Source: DATACZ01 sp036258795 (GTDB lineage: Bacteria; Actinomycetota; CADDZG01; JAHWKV01). From it: a stretch of 15,630 nt of DNA. Position numbers and translations under genes: made by a program. Positions 6,813-14,158 of this stretch are shown here, piece after piece. How positions within the stretch are numbered: position 1 is the stretch's first letter; each line of letters starts with the position of its first letter. The DNA is taken from assembly GCA_036258795.1 (NCBI GenBank), contig DATACZ010000174.1, positions 1 to 15,630 on the forward strand, in the 5' to 3' direction. The notes below the pieces were generated by a model. It was not told where the DNA came from. It did not search any database and worked only from the letters and a program-made list of their open reading frames with translations.

Positions 6813-9800
6813 CTAACCGGTGGCCAGAAGCCGCTCTTGGAGCTTCTTGAGCGCCCGATCGATCTCCGACGCATCGATCGTTCGAGAGACCGCCTGCTCC
6901 GAGTCCAGGTAGCAGTAGGTCAGATTTACGGTGCCGGGAAGCTCAACCCCCAACCTGGAGAGCGCCACCGCGTAGAGCATGAGCTGGTCAAGCTCGGGCT
7001 TGGCGGCCTCGGCCCCTGTCTTGAAGTCGACTATCTCGAGCCCCTCGTCGTCGAGCTCGTAGACGGCATCCATACGGCCCTTGACTAGGCGATCTCCGAC
7101 TTTGAGCACAAATCGAAGCTCTGCCATGGGCTCACCTCCGGGCAGCCTGGCCAATCTGCGACGTGGATAGCCCATACGAACAAACGATGCCTTCAACGCG
7201 GAAAGCTTTGAGCTTTCGACATGAGGGCCGGGCTCGTCCAGCACATCTTCGTCGGCCACTCCGGTAAGTCCCAGCGCCTGCTCTTCGATCCAGCGGTGAA
7301 CCTCACTGCCTAGCCGGGCAGCTGGCGATGGCCGTCTCGGCATGGGCCGGGTCAGCGACTCCCCCCCATCCAGAGGGTCGAGCAGGGTCACTACGTCGCT
7401 GACCGAGATCGATCGGATCGCCGGCTTGGGGCGCTTAGCTCGTGCGCGGCCATCCACCAGGGAAAGAGTTTCCTGAAGCTTGCGGTGACCGTCCAGTGCC
7501 TTGAGGCTTCGCTCCCGCTCTTCGGGGTGCAACCGCATGAGCACATCTTCAGATGTGATGGCGCCCTCCATCAGGCTCTGGAGCTCGGCCCTCGCTCCCC
7601 GCGGAAGCTCAGGATAATCAGCCATCCGGGAAGTCCGCGGTGGCCAGACTGCACGCGAGGCCAGCGCCGTGAGCAGAGGACTTTCCTTCGGTTGCTCGGC
7701 TACGCCCAGATCCTCGCCAAATGGAGACCGGGCCACCTCATCGAAAAAGGTAGACGGGCCCCTTGGCTTGGTCTGCCGCTCGTACCACCACGCCGCGGTT
7801 ACGTAAAGGCGTTGCTTCGCCCTGGTCAGCGAAACGTAGAAGAGCCGCCGCTCGTCCTCGACTGCTCGGTTTTTAAGCTCATCCTTGAACTCTGACTTCT
7901 TCTTCAGTTTCCGCTCCCCCCGTTCGTCCACTCGGAACGGGTCCGGAAGATGCTGACGGTCTTCTCTGACCCCGTAGGGCAGGAGGCTTGCTGAGGTCAT
8001 TGGGTTGGAAGAACGTTCGTCCGGGAACACGGAATCGACTTTTTCGCCCCTGTCGTTTGTCCGAGCGGCGACTCCCGGCACGAACACGACCTCGAACTCC
8101 AGGCCTTTCGCCCGGTGAACGGTGGTGAGTTTGACCGAGTCTTCGGCGGTGGAGCCCTCGAATTCCATGGTGTCGTCCGAATCCTCGGCGGCATCCAGGT
8201 AGTCCAGGAACTCGGGCAGTGACGCCTCGCCTGAGACCGGCGCAAAGTTGGCCACCATCCCCATGAACTGGGTGAGGTTGGCCGTGCCGGAGGTGACCCC
8301 AGTCCGGGCGCCGGCCTGAAGCTCCTCGACGATACCCGTGGTGTCGAGCACTGACTGAACGATCTCCAGCAGCGTGCCGACCCTCCTTTGGCGAAGCTCG
8401 CACAGATCCGAGTGCATGCGGGCTAAACGCTGTAGTGCAACCGGTCCCAGCTCATCGATCTCATCGAGGTGGTCGAGCGACTCGGTCAGGGAGAATGCCA
8501 CCTCCTCGGGTTCGAACTCCGTCTCGTCAGGAACAACGGCCTCCGCCCGGTCGGGTATACCTTCTCGCTTTGCCTCTGCGAGCCTCTTGGTCCGATCTGC
8601 CGCCCACCGGGCCAGGACGGCCAGGTCGCGGTAGTGAACTCTGAACCGGGGCCCCATCAATATCCTTGCCACCCAGCGATTGCTCGAAGGACCGGGGTCG
8701 GCAATGAGCCGCAGCCAGGAAATTGTCTCAACCACCTCGGGAACCTGAAGCAGGCCGCCCAGACCTATCACCTCGACAGGTATGCCCTCCTCGGTCAGGA
8801 CCGAGTAGATCGGTCCCATCATGGCCCTGCGGCGCACCAGGATGGCGCAGTCCCGCCAATCAACCGGTGGACGCCCGTCGGCGGTGGATGTACCGTGAAG
8901 GCGCTTGATCTCTTCGGCAATGAAAGCCGCCTCCTCGGTCTGGTCGGAAAACAGCCTGGTGCCAACAAACCCTTCGCCTCCTTCAGGCACCGCCCGAACG
9001 CCCAGACCAGGACGTCGCTCCTCAGGGATCTTCTCGATAACGGTGTTGGCCACGCCCAGAATTCTCCTGCCGCTCCTGAAGTTGTCGGGGAGTGAGAGAA
9101 ACTGGTGCTCCTCGCCTCCGGTACGCAGGAAGTGCTTAGTCGGGAAGTCGATCAGGTTGAACAGGGTGGATCCCCGCCACTGGAAGATGTTTTGGCGGGC
9201 GTCCCCGACGGCAGTTACGTTGCTGCCCCAGGGCGCCAGAGCTTGCAACATCTTTCGCTGGGCGACGTTGGTGTCCTGGTACTCATCCAGCAAAATCGCC
9301 GGGAACCTCTCTCTAAGCGCCCCACGGACGTCCTCGAAGCCCTCCAGGATCTCAACCGCCTTCGTCACCTGGTCTCCGTAATCGATGCACCTGCGGGCTT
9401 TTTTCAGGTCCATATAGGCGCGCACGAGAACTGCCAGCTCTCTCCGCCGCTTTGAGTTGACAAGGACGTCTTCGTCATAGAAACCCTCTCCACGTTGCAG
9501 GATGCGTGCGTCCTCATCGGCGACCTCCTCCGGAGTGACGAGGTTGTTGTCGCATTGGTCCGCCAGCGCAAGGGCTTGTCTGCTGAGCGATGCGGTTGAC
9601 CGCGAGTCGATTACATCGAAGGGAGCTACGAGATTCAGTGCCTCGGCCACCAACTGCCAGCTCTGGGCCCTGGACAACAGGGCTGCCTCGGGGTCGATGC
9701 CGATACGCACCCCGTTCTCTCTCACGATCCTGTCGGCAAAGGAGTTGTAGGTAGAGACGACTGGAAGCTCTTCGGGTTTAGGATCCATCTCGTGGAAGGC

Positions 9801-10046
9801 CAGGACGATTCGCTCCTCGAGCTCCCGGGCGGCCTTGTTCGTGAATGTAAGCCCGAGGATTTGCTCGGGAGCGACGATTTCCTCCTCTACCATCCAAACC
9901 ATCCGGGCGGCCATGATTGCCGTCTTGCCACTGCCTGCCCCCGCGATCACCGCCAGAGGGACGGCTGGATGGGTAATCGCCTGGTATTGCTCCGGCGTGG
10001 GTTGATTGGAGCGTAACGCCGCCTTAACCGCCGTGCTGACTCTCAC
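6813..10046 (-). CDS. adnB: AdnB-like UvrD-type helicase with RecB-type nuclease domain
   Basis: The 1077-residue protein has an N-terminal SF1A motor: Q-motif PTPEQYQAI (16-24), Walker A AGAGSGKT (35-42), Ia LTFTNKAA (66-73), Walker B LLDEYQD (252-258), motif III GDARQNIFQWRGS (281-293), motif V TTVHRAKGLEFE (641-652) and motif VI RRLFYVSLTRAK (733-744). The C-terminal nuclease module has RLGSEVHRWIE (His917), GRMDAVY (Asp993), VDFKTG (Asp1007, Lys1009) and QLMLYA (Gln1021). It has no cysteine cluster. Length, the PMPRRP-AARLG segment and order behind an Fe-S partner match mycobacterial AdnB, the lead 3'-5' motor of the AdnAB resection machine. The GTG start at 10046 overlaps the adnA stop (GTGA). 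An unrelated UvrD/PcrA repair helicase is less likely because of the nuclease domain and the partner. Confidence 0.9.
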   Translation of the reverse strand: MRVSTAVKAALRSNQPTPEQYQAITHPAVPLAVIAGAGSGKTAIMAARMVWMVEEEIVAPEQILGLTFTNKAARELEERIVLAFHEMDPKPEELPVVSTYNSFADRIVRENGVRIGIDPEAALLSRAQSWQLVAEALNLVAPFDVIDSRSTASLSRQALALADQCDNNLVTPEEVADEDARILQRGEGFYDEDVLVNSKRRRELAVLVRAYMDLKKARRCIDYGDQVTKAVEILEGFEDVRGALRERFPAILLDEYQDTNVAQRKMLQALAPWGSNVTAVGDARQNIFQWRGSTLFNLIDFPTKHFLRTGGEEHQFLSLPDNFRSGRRILGVANTVIEKIPEERRPGLGVRAVPEGGEGFVGTRLFSDQTEEAAFIAEEIKRLHGTSTADGRPPVDWRDCAILVRRRAMMGPIYSVLTEEGIPVEVIGLGGLLQVPEVVETISWLRLIADPGPSSNRWVARILMGPRFRVHYRDLAVLARWAADRTKRLAEAKREGIPDRAEAVVPDETEFEPEEVAFSLTESLDHLDEIDELGPVALQRLARMHSDLCELRQRRVGTLLEIVQSVLDTTGIVEELQAGARTGVTSGTANLTQFMGMVANFAPVSGEASLPEFLDYLDAAEDSDDTMEFEGSTAEDSVKLTTVHRAKGLEFEVVFVPGVAARTNDRGEKVDSVFPDERSSNPMTSASLLPYGVREDRQHLPDPFRVDERGERKLKKKSEFKDELKNRAVEDERRLFYVSLTRAKQRLYVTAAWWYERQTKPRGPSTFFDEVARSPFGEDLGVAEQPKESPLLTALASRAVWPPRTSRMADYPELPRGARAELQSLMEGAITSEDVLMRLHPEERERSLKALDGHRKLQETLSLVDGRARAKRPKPAIRSISVSDVVTLLDPLDGGESLTRPMPRRPSPAARLGSEVHRWIEEQALGLTGVADEDVLDEPGPHVESSKLSALKASFVRMGYPRRRLARLPGGEPMAELRFVLKVGDRLVKGRMDAVYELDDEGLEIVDFKTGAEAAKPELDQLMLYAVALSRLGVELPGTVNLTYCYLDSEQAVSRTIDASEIDRALKKLQERLLATG

Positions 10047-13000
10047 GTCCCCAGCTCCCTGCCTTCAGGCCACAAGGGACACAGGGGCTTCATCCTGCAG
10101 AAGTAACAGTCGGCCTCTGGCTTCGGGTTGAACTGCTCCCTCAGGACCGCCGAGATCGTGGCGGGAAGCTCCGAAAGGACGCTCTCCGCCTGTTCGGCAT
10201 TCTGCTCGAGAACGATGTGGCGCCCATACCGATCGAAGGCTCCCGGATAGACGAGGCGAGCCTGTTCCGGCGTGCCCAGTTCCACCAGTTGGGGGTCCAT
10301 CTTTGCCGCGAGGTGGTAGATGGCCAGCTGAAGCGACTTCTCGGCGTCCACACGGCTGGGAGCCCACTTGGCGGTCTTGTAATCGGTCAGCTTGAGGGCT
10401 CTGCCGACTCGATCGATCCGGTCGATCCGCCCCCTCAGCCTTGCCCCCGCAAACTCGATGGTGAACCCGTGCTCGGCCAGGACAGTTCGTTGGCTCACCT
10501 CTTCCCTCCAGAAGATCTCCAGCATCTTGATGCCGTCACGATGGAACTGTCTGGCTACGGTGGCATTGGGAAACAGGGAGGCGTCGAAGATGCGCTCGTA
10601 CTCCTGGAGCAGCGAATGGGGATCGGCAATCTTGTTGTCATGTACCGCCTGGAACAGGGCATGTATCCAGGTCCCGAACTTCATCGAGTGCGTCGATGAT
10701 GGATCGAGCCCCAGCACCGACTGCAGTGCATACTGGAGGCCGCAGTTCTCAAAGGCCCCGAGCCGCGAGTACGAGGTCCGAAGAACGCCATCCTCAACGA
10801 GGGGCACTCCGCCCTCGGACCAATCCCACCGCCCGTACCAGCGGCCGGGATCCGTGCCGGGCATTTCCGATAGGGCAATGAGGGCGGCGACTCTCTCGCC
10901 GGGCGACGACTCTTTGGAATCGAGCAGGCCGCGAAGCCCGGCCCTCAGCTCTCTAGCCGTGAGTGGCGAAGGCTCCGCCGCCTCCGCCTCGAGGGGCGGG
11001 CTTCCGGCCAGCTCCAGGAGGAAGCGGCTGGGGCGGGTCCTGGCACCGGTAGGCGGCGACACCGTGAAGACGACGTGGGATCGGGCCCTGGTAGCCGCGA
11101 CATAAAAGGTTCGGCGATCATCCGCAATCGCCTCGAGCTGGCGGTCAACGACATCCGGAGTCTGGAGCGCATAGGGATCGAAAAGGCCTTGCGACCTCCG
11201 TCCTTTGGGTATCCAGGCGTCCAGGCAGCCGGCAACGATGACGGTGTCCCACTCCCGACCTTTGGAACCATGAAAAGAGACAAGCGCTACACCGGGCGCT
11301 GTGTCAGGCGGTGGCCGAAGCCACGGGTCCGCACCGAAGTCTGCCCTGGCGGCTTCGTTCAGGTACTGTCCTATCGACCCCGCACCCTGGCGTCTGGAAA
11401 CAAAACGCTCGAGTGACTGGCTGAAGGTGACGATGGCATCAACTGCGGCGTTCGCTGGATCGGATGGATCCTTCCGGGCTCGCTCCGCAAGCTCCCGGTA
11501 ATATCGAGAAGCTGACCAGACCTGCCAAAAACACTCATCCGCCCGGTCTGCAAACTCCACCACCAGGCGGCACAGTTTTTCGAGCTCATCGGTTTCGGCA
11601 GCTTCTGTCACCACCTCTCTCAAGGAACGGCGCGTCCTCCATGCCTCGCGCTCCAGGTGACGGCGAGTGGGTAGGTCAAGCCCTATCAGGGGCGTGGTCA
11701 GCAACTGCGGGAGCACTCGTGAGGTGTCCGTAATCTCGAGGGCAACCCTGACGAGATCGAGGAAGTATCTGATGGCCGGCTCGGTCGTGAGCGGTCGCTC
11801 CCCGCCCATGGGTTGATAGGGAACCTCGTAATGTTCCAGGGCCCGCTGGAGGGGGCCGAGCAGGTGCCGGGGTTGGGAAATCAGGACCGCCATCTCGGAC
11901 CAGTCGAGACCGTCCACCACCCCCCGCTTTCTCAGCTCCCGGGCAATGGCCTCCACCTCTTCTGCAATGGAGGGGTACATCCGGCACTCAAAGGTGGTGG
12001 CTTGGCCATTGCCGCTGACTGGGCGATGCTCGGCCTCGTCGTTGTGGCGGATCAAGCTCATCACGGCGGTGGCAAGAGGCTCGCCGATCCGTTGATTGTC
12101 TCTCAGGACCACAGTTTGAGAGGGCCCAAACCACCGCTGGAACCCATAGACCCAGTCGGGCTGAGCTCCGCGGAAGGTTTCGATGCCGCTGTCCGGGTCG
12201 GCGGCTACAACGAGGTTGGTCTTCTCGAGCTGGCAAAGCAGGTTTAGATGTGCCTGGCTCATGTCTTGAGCGTCATCGACGAGCACATGGGGGAAGCGGC
12301 TCCTGAGGGATGACCTCACCGGGGGGTTTGTTTCAAGCAGGCGCCAGGCGGAGGCGATCAGCTCGGCGTAGTCCAGCCTGGCCCGCTCATTGATGAACGA
12401 TCGGTAACGTCCATAGAACCGGATGACCTCTTCCCAGTCCGGCCTGACCAACTTGAACGCTTCCAGCTCTTCGGTGCTCATTAGCTGTTGCTGAAGCCGT
12501 AGGCAGAAGTCGGCAACCTCGTCAATAAAAGCTCGCTCTGCCAGGCGTTCACCCCAGACCGGCCAATCTTTCCGATCCTCGGCCTCCAGAAGCTCCCTTA
12601 CAACCCCCCACTGCTCGGGCGCCGTCAGCAGCACGGGGAGCTCCCGGTAGCCGAGATGAGGGTAATAGCGGGTTACCAGGTGATAGGCGAGGCCATGCCA
12701 CGTGTACACGGGCACCTCCACCGTGGCCTGGTGAGGAAGGCTTCGGACGAGCCTATCCCGAGCTCCTATTGAGTAAGACCGGCTGCTGCAGAGCAGCAGG
12801 ATGCGGTGAGGTGCCACCCCGGCACGAGCGAGGTCGAGGTAACGGTCTTCGAGGAACCGGGTCTTGCCCGTTCCGGGACCGCCCAATACCAGCAGTGGAT
12901 GGCCCATTTCGTGGACTCTTTGGACCTCCTCCGCAGCTTGTTGGATAACCATGTCGCCCATCAAATCAGCTACCAGTGACAGGATCACCGAGTCAGGGGG

Positions 13001-13057
13001 AAGATGCCGGGTGGCGATGCGTTCAACCCAGCCGGAGCCAATGAGCCTACTGCACAT
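10043..13057 (-). CDS. adnA: AdnA-like helicase-nuclease subunit with iron-sulfur cluster motif
   Basis: The 1004-residue protein has Walker A LGGPGTGKT (58-66), Walker B VLVDDAQD (258-265), motif V HGSKGREWDTVIV (596-608) and motif VI RRTFYVAATRAR (648-659). The C-terminal RecB/AddB-type nuclease has His799 (GTWIHALF), Asp879 (GRIDR), Asp892/Lys894 (TDYK) and Gln910. Four cysteines (772, 984, 987, 993) form the split C...Cx2Cx5C cluster signature of AddB and Cas4 nucleases. In AdnAB the cluster is in AdnA, whose nuclease cuts the 5' strand. Walker B has Asp262 where most SF1 helicases have the catalytic Glu. The start is uncertain: the ATG at 13057 has no ribosome binding site, and the in-frame GTG24, ATG33 and ATG36 also precede Walker A. 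The preceding LysM gene ends 49 bases upstream with no terminator seen between. Confidence 0.88.
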   Translation of the reverse strand: MCSRLIGSGWVERIATRHLPPDSVILSLVADLMGDMVIQQAAEEVQRVHEMGHPLLVLGGPGTGKTRFLEDRYLDLARAGVAPHRILLLCSSRSYSIGARDRLVRSLPHQATVEVPVYTWHGLAYHLVTRYYPHLGYRELPVLLTAPEQWGVVRELLEAEDRKDWPVWGERLAERAFIDEVADFCLRLQQQLMSTEELEAFKLVRPDWEEVIRFYGRYRSFINERARLDYAELIASAWRLLETNPPVRSSLRSRFPHVLVDDAQDMSQAHLNLLCQLEKTNLVVAADPDSGIETFRGAQPDWVYGFQRWFGPSQTVVLRDNQRIGEPLATAVMSLIRHNDEAEHRPVSGNGQATTFECRMYPSIAEEVEAIARELRKRGVVDGLDWSEMAVLISQPRHLLGPLQRALEHYEVPYQPMGGERPLTTEPAIRYFLDLVRVALEITDTSRVLPQLLTTPLIGLDLPTRRHLEREAWRTRRSLREVVTEAAETDELEKLCRLVVEFADRADECFWQVWSASRYYRELAERARKDPSDPANAAVDAIVTFSQSLERFVSRRQGAGSIGQYLNEAARADFGADPWLRPPPDTAPGVALVSFHGSKGREWDTVIVAGCLDAWIPKGRRSQGLFDPYALQTPDVVDRQLEAIADDRRTFYVAATRARSHVVFTVSPPTGARTRPSRFLLELAGSPPLEAEAAEPSPLTARELRAGLRGLLDSKESSPGERVAALIALSEMPGTDPGRWYGRWDWSEGGVPLVEDGVLRTSYSRLGAFENCGLQYALQSVLGLDPSSTHSMKFGTWIHALFQAVHDNKIADPHSLLQEYERIFDASLFPNATVARQFHRDGIKMLEIFWREEVSQRTVLAEHGFTIEFAGARLRGRIDRIDRVGRALKLTDYKTAKWAPSRVDAEKSLQLAIYHLAAKMDPQLVELGTPEQARLVYPGAFDRYGRHIVLEQNAEQAESVLSELPATISAVLREQFNPKPEADCYFCRMKPLCPLWPEGRELGT

Positions 13058-13106
13058 CGCCGTTCAGGCAAACATGCAGACGGTAAGTTGGCCGGTACTG
13101 CTGCTG

Positions 13107-13376
13107 TTAAGGAAGGATCAGCATTTGACCCGGGAAGACCTGGGCGGAGGACATGCGGTTCAGCCGCTGGATTTGATGAATGTAACTCCGCGGATCCTGC
13201 CCTTCGGCGTGGTCTTTTGCCAGCGTCCACAGTGATTCCCCGCTTGAAACGATGTGAGTCTTCGCCGATTGGCCGTCCCCATGAGCTGCGGCCAGAAACC
13301 CGTGGCCGCCTACCAAGGTCATCAGAGCTACGAGGATCACAATCCATGCTTTACCGGTCGAACGTATGTTCCCCAT
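13107..13376 (-). CDS. membrane-anchored LysM protein, likely SOS division inhibitor (YneA/Rv2719c-like)
   Basis: From the ATG at 13376 the product has 89 residues. A short basic N-terminus (MGNIRSTGKAW) leads into one hydrophobic segment (about 11-31), then a LysM domain (about 40-89): HIVSSGESLWTLAKDHA, an alpha-helical middle, RLNRMSSAQVFPGQMLILP. LysM binds peptidoglycan, so the protein should be anchored in the membrane with LysM outside. Position is the main functional clue: it is divergent from lexA, as are yneA in Bacillus and Rv2719c in mycobacteria, which restrain division during the SOS response. The frame opens further at a TTG (13412), but that TTGACT is better read as the -35 box. 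The ATG lies at the predicted transcription start, so the mRNA would be leaderless. No catalytic domain follows the LysM. Confidence 0.85.
   Translation of the reverse strand: MGNIRSTGKAWIVILVALMTLVGGHGFLAAAHGDGQSAKTHIVSSGESLWTLAKDHAEGQDPRSYIHQIQRLNRMSSAQVFPGQMLILP
13359..13372. promoter_or_regulatory. LexA box 3 (imperfect), inside the first codons of the LysM gene
   Basis: CGAACGTATGTTCC matches CGAAC-N4-GTTCG except for the last base. It lies just inside the LysM coding region, centred 34 bp from box 1. If bound, LexA here would block early elongation or act cooperatively with box 1. Being coding sequence with one mismatch, it is less certain than the other two. Confidence 0.55.
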
Positions 13377-13383
13377 GGAAGAA

Positions 13384-13412
13384 AAGATACTCCGAACACT
13401 TGTTCGAGTCAA
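13384..13412 (-). promoter_or_regulatory. promoter of the LysM-adnA-adnB-nfo unit
   Basis: On the minus strand TTGACT (13412-13407) and TATCTT (13389-13384) are separated by exactly 17 bp, and LexA box 1 fills 14 bases of that spacer. Only seven bases (TTCTTCC) separate the -10 box from the LysM ATG, so transcription should begin at or one base before the start codon. Bound LexA would cover the space between the two boxes and shut the promoter. Confidence 0.8.
13393..13406. promoter_or_regulatory. LexA box 1 (SOS operator)
   Basis: CGAACACTTGTTCG is a perfect CGAAC-N4-GTTCG palindrome. Read on the minus strand it fits the full Gram-positive consensus CGAACRNRYGTTYG. It lies between the -35 and -10 boxes of the LysM promoter. 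Confidence 0.93.
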
Positions 13413-13428
13413 GGCCTACCGCTACAAT

Positions 13429-13442
13429 CGAACAGGTGTTTG
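13429..13442. promoter_or_regulatory. LexA box 2 (SOS operator of lexA)
   Basis: CGAACAGGTGTTTG fits CGAACRNRYGTTYG at every position. It overlaps the first three bases of the proposed lexA -35 box and is centred 36 bp from box 1, consistent with lexA autoregulation. Confidence 0.9.
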
Positions 13443-13469
13443 ATCTTAGGAATAGTCCATTGCTAGTAT
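13440..13469 (+). promoter_or_regulatory. lexA promoter
   Basis: TTGATC (13440-13445) and TAGTAT (13464-13469) are separated by 18 bp, and the -35 box is overlapped by LexA box 2. Transcription should begin near 13476, which gives a leader of about 37 bases that includes the GGGGAG ribosome binding site. Confidence 0.65.
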
Positions 13470-13500
13470 CGGAGCGGATTTGATCCTGAAACTTATCGAC

Positions 13501-13506
13501 GGGGAG
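13501..13506 (+). promoter_or_regulatory. lexA: ribosome binding site that decides the lexA start
   Basis: GGGGAG stands six bases before the ATG at 13513. The longer frame from the TTG at 13480 would need GGAG at 13471-13474, which lies upstream of the predicted transcription start, so the ATG at 13513 is preferred. Confidence 0.75.
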
Positions 13507-13512
13507 CCGCAC

Positions 13513-14154
13513 ATGGACGGGTCGGACCTCACCCAAAAGCAAAGAGCGATTCTGAACTTCATCGTGGAGACGGTAGGAAAGAGAGGGTTTCCTCCCACCG
13601 TCCGAGAGATCGGTGAGTCGGTCGGGCTGAGCTCGCCGAGCACGGTCCATGCCCACCTGGGAACGCTCGAGGAGCGTGGTTACCTGCGAAGGGACCCCAC
13701 CAAGCCCAGGGCTATAGAGGTGCGTTGGGAGCGTGAGGTGGGCGTAATCGAGGACCGCCCGGCCGTCCGACAGTTGCCGATTTATGGCTCTATCGCTGCA
13801 GGGCCCACCTCGTTCGCCGAGCAAAATTACGAGGGGATACTCCCATTTCCCAAGGAGTTCATCTCCGACACTCCCCACTTCGTCCTCAACATCAAGGGCG
13901 ACAGCATGATTGGCGAAGGTATCCTTGACGGCGATTTCGTAGTAGTCCGTGCCCAGCCCGACGCCGCAAATGGCGATATCGTCGCGGCCCAGATCAGGGG
14001 GGAGACCGGGGAAGCTGAAGCGACCGTCAAAATGTTTCGAAGGCAGAACGGACGAGTCATGCTCGTCCCGGCCAACCCAAACATGCAACCGGTTCAGGCC
14101 TCCCCGGATACTCAGATACTGGGCAAGGTGGTCGCGGTCTTGCGGAGGCTGTAA
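13513..14154 (+). CDS. lexA: LexA, SOS transcriptional repressor
   Basis: From the ATG at 13513 the protein has 213 residues, a normal LexA length. The N-terminal winged helix-turn-helix (about 4-72) includes FPPTVREIGESVGLSSPSTV with the recognition helix. The self-cleavage site is Ala96-Gly97 in YGSIAAGPTS. The catalytic dyad is Ser131 (IKGDSMIGEGI) and Lys173 (EATVKMF), and the S24-type domain ends GKVVAVLRRL. LexA dimers repress SOS genes until RecA filaments trigger self-cleavage. Two LexA boxes upstream, one on its own -35 box, indicate autoregulation and joint control of the divergent LysM gene. A terminator-like hairpin follows 10 bases after the stop. Confidence 0.98.
   Translation: MDGSDLTQKQRAILNFIVETVGKRGFPPTVREIGESVGLSSPSTVHAHLGTLEERGYLRRDPTKPRAIEVRWEREVGVIEDRPAVRQLPIYGSIAAGPTSFAEQNYEGILPFPKEFISDTPHFVLNIKGDSMIGEGILDGDFVVVRAQPDAANGDIVAAQIRGETGEAEATVKMFRRQNGRVMLVPANPNMQPVQASPDTQILGKVVAVLRRL
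14144..14148 (+). promoter_or_regulatory. Shine-Dalgarno of the lipoprotein metalloprotease
   Basis: GGAGG inside the last codons of lexA lies eight bases before position 14157, where AT is followed by CGC. With one extra G there the sequence would read ATG CGC. This site supports that lost start, since no other start codon lies at a proper distance from it. Confidence 0.55.
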
Positions 14155-14158
14155 CCAT

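Noticed and set aside
13377..13412. Upstream TTG start for the LysM protein
   Set aside because: TTGACT is the -35 box of a 17-bp-spaced promoter and the codons run through LexA box 1; the ATG at 13376 fits better.
13480..13512. Upstream TTG start for lexA
   Set aside because: Its ribosome binding site would lie before the predicted transcription start, and the ATG at 13513 has GGGGAG at good spacing.
13351..14088. 245-codon minus-strand frame antisense to lexA
   Set aside because: It is a shadow of lexA, whose catalytic and DNA-binding motifs are all intact on the plus strand.
13949..14158. ATG at 13949 as the start of the metalloprotease
   Set aside because: It would overlap lexA by 206 bases and place about 70 non-signal residues before a lipoprotein signal peptide.
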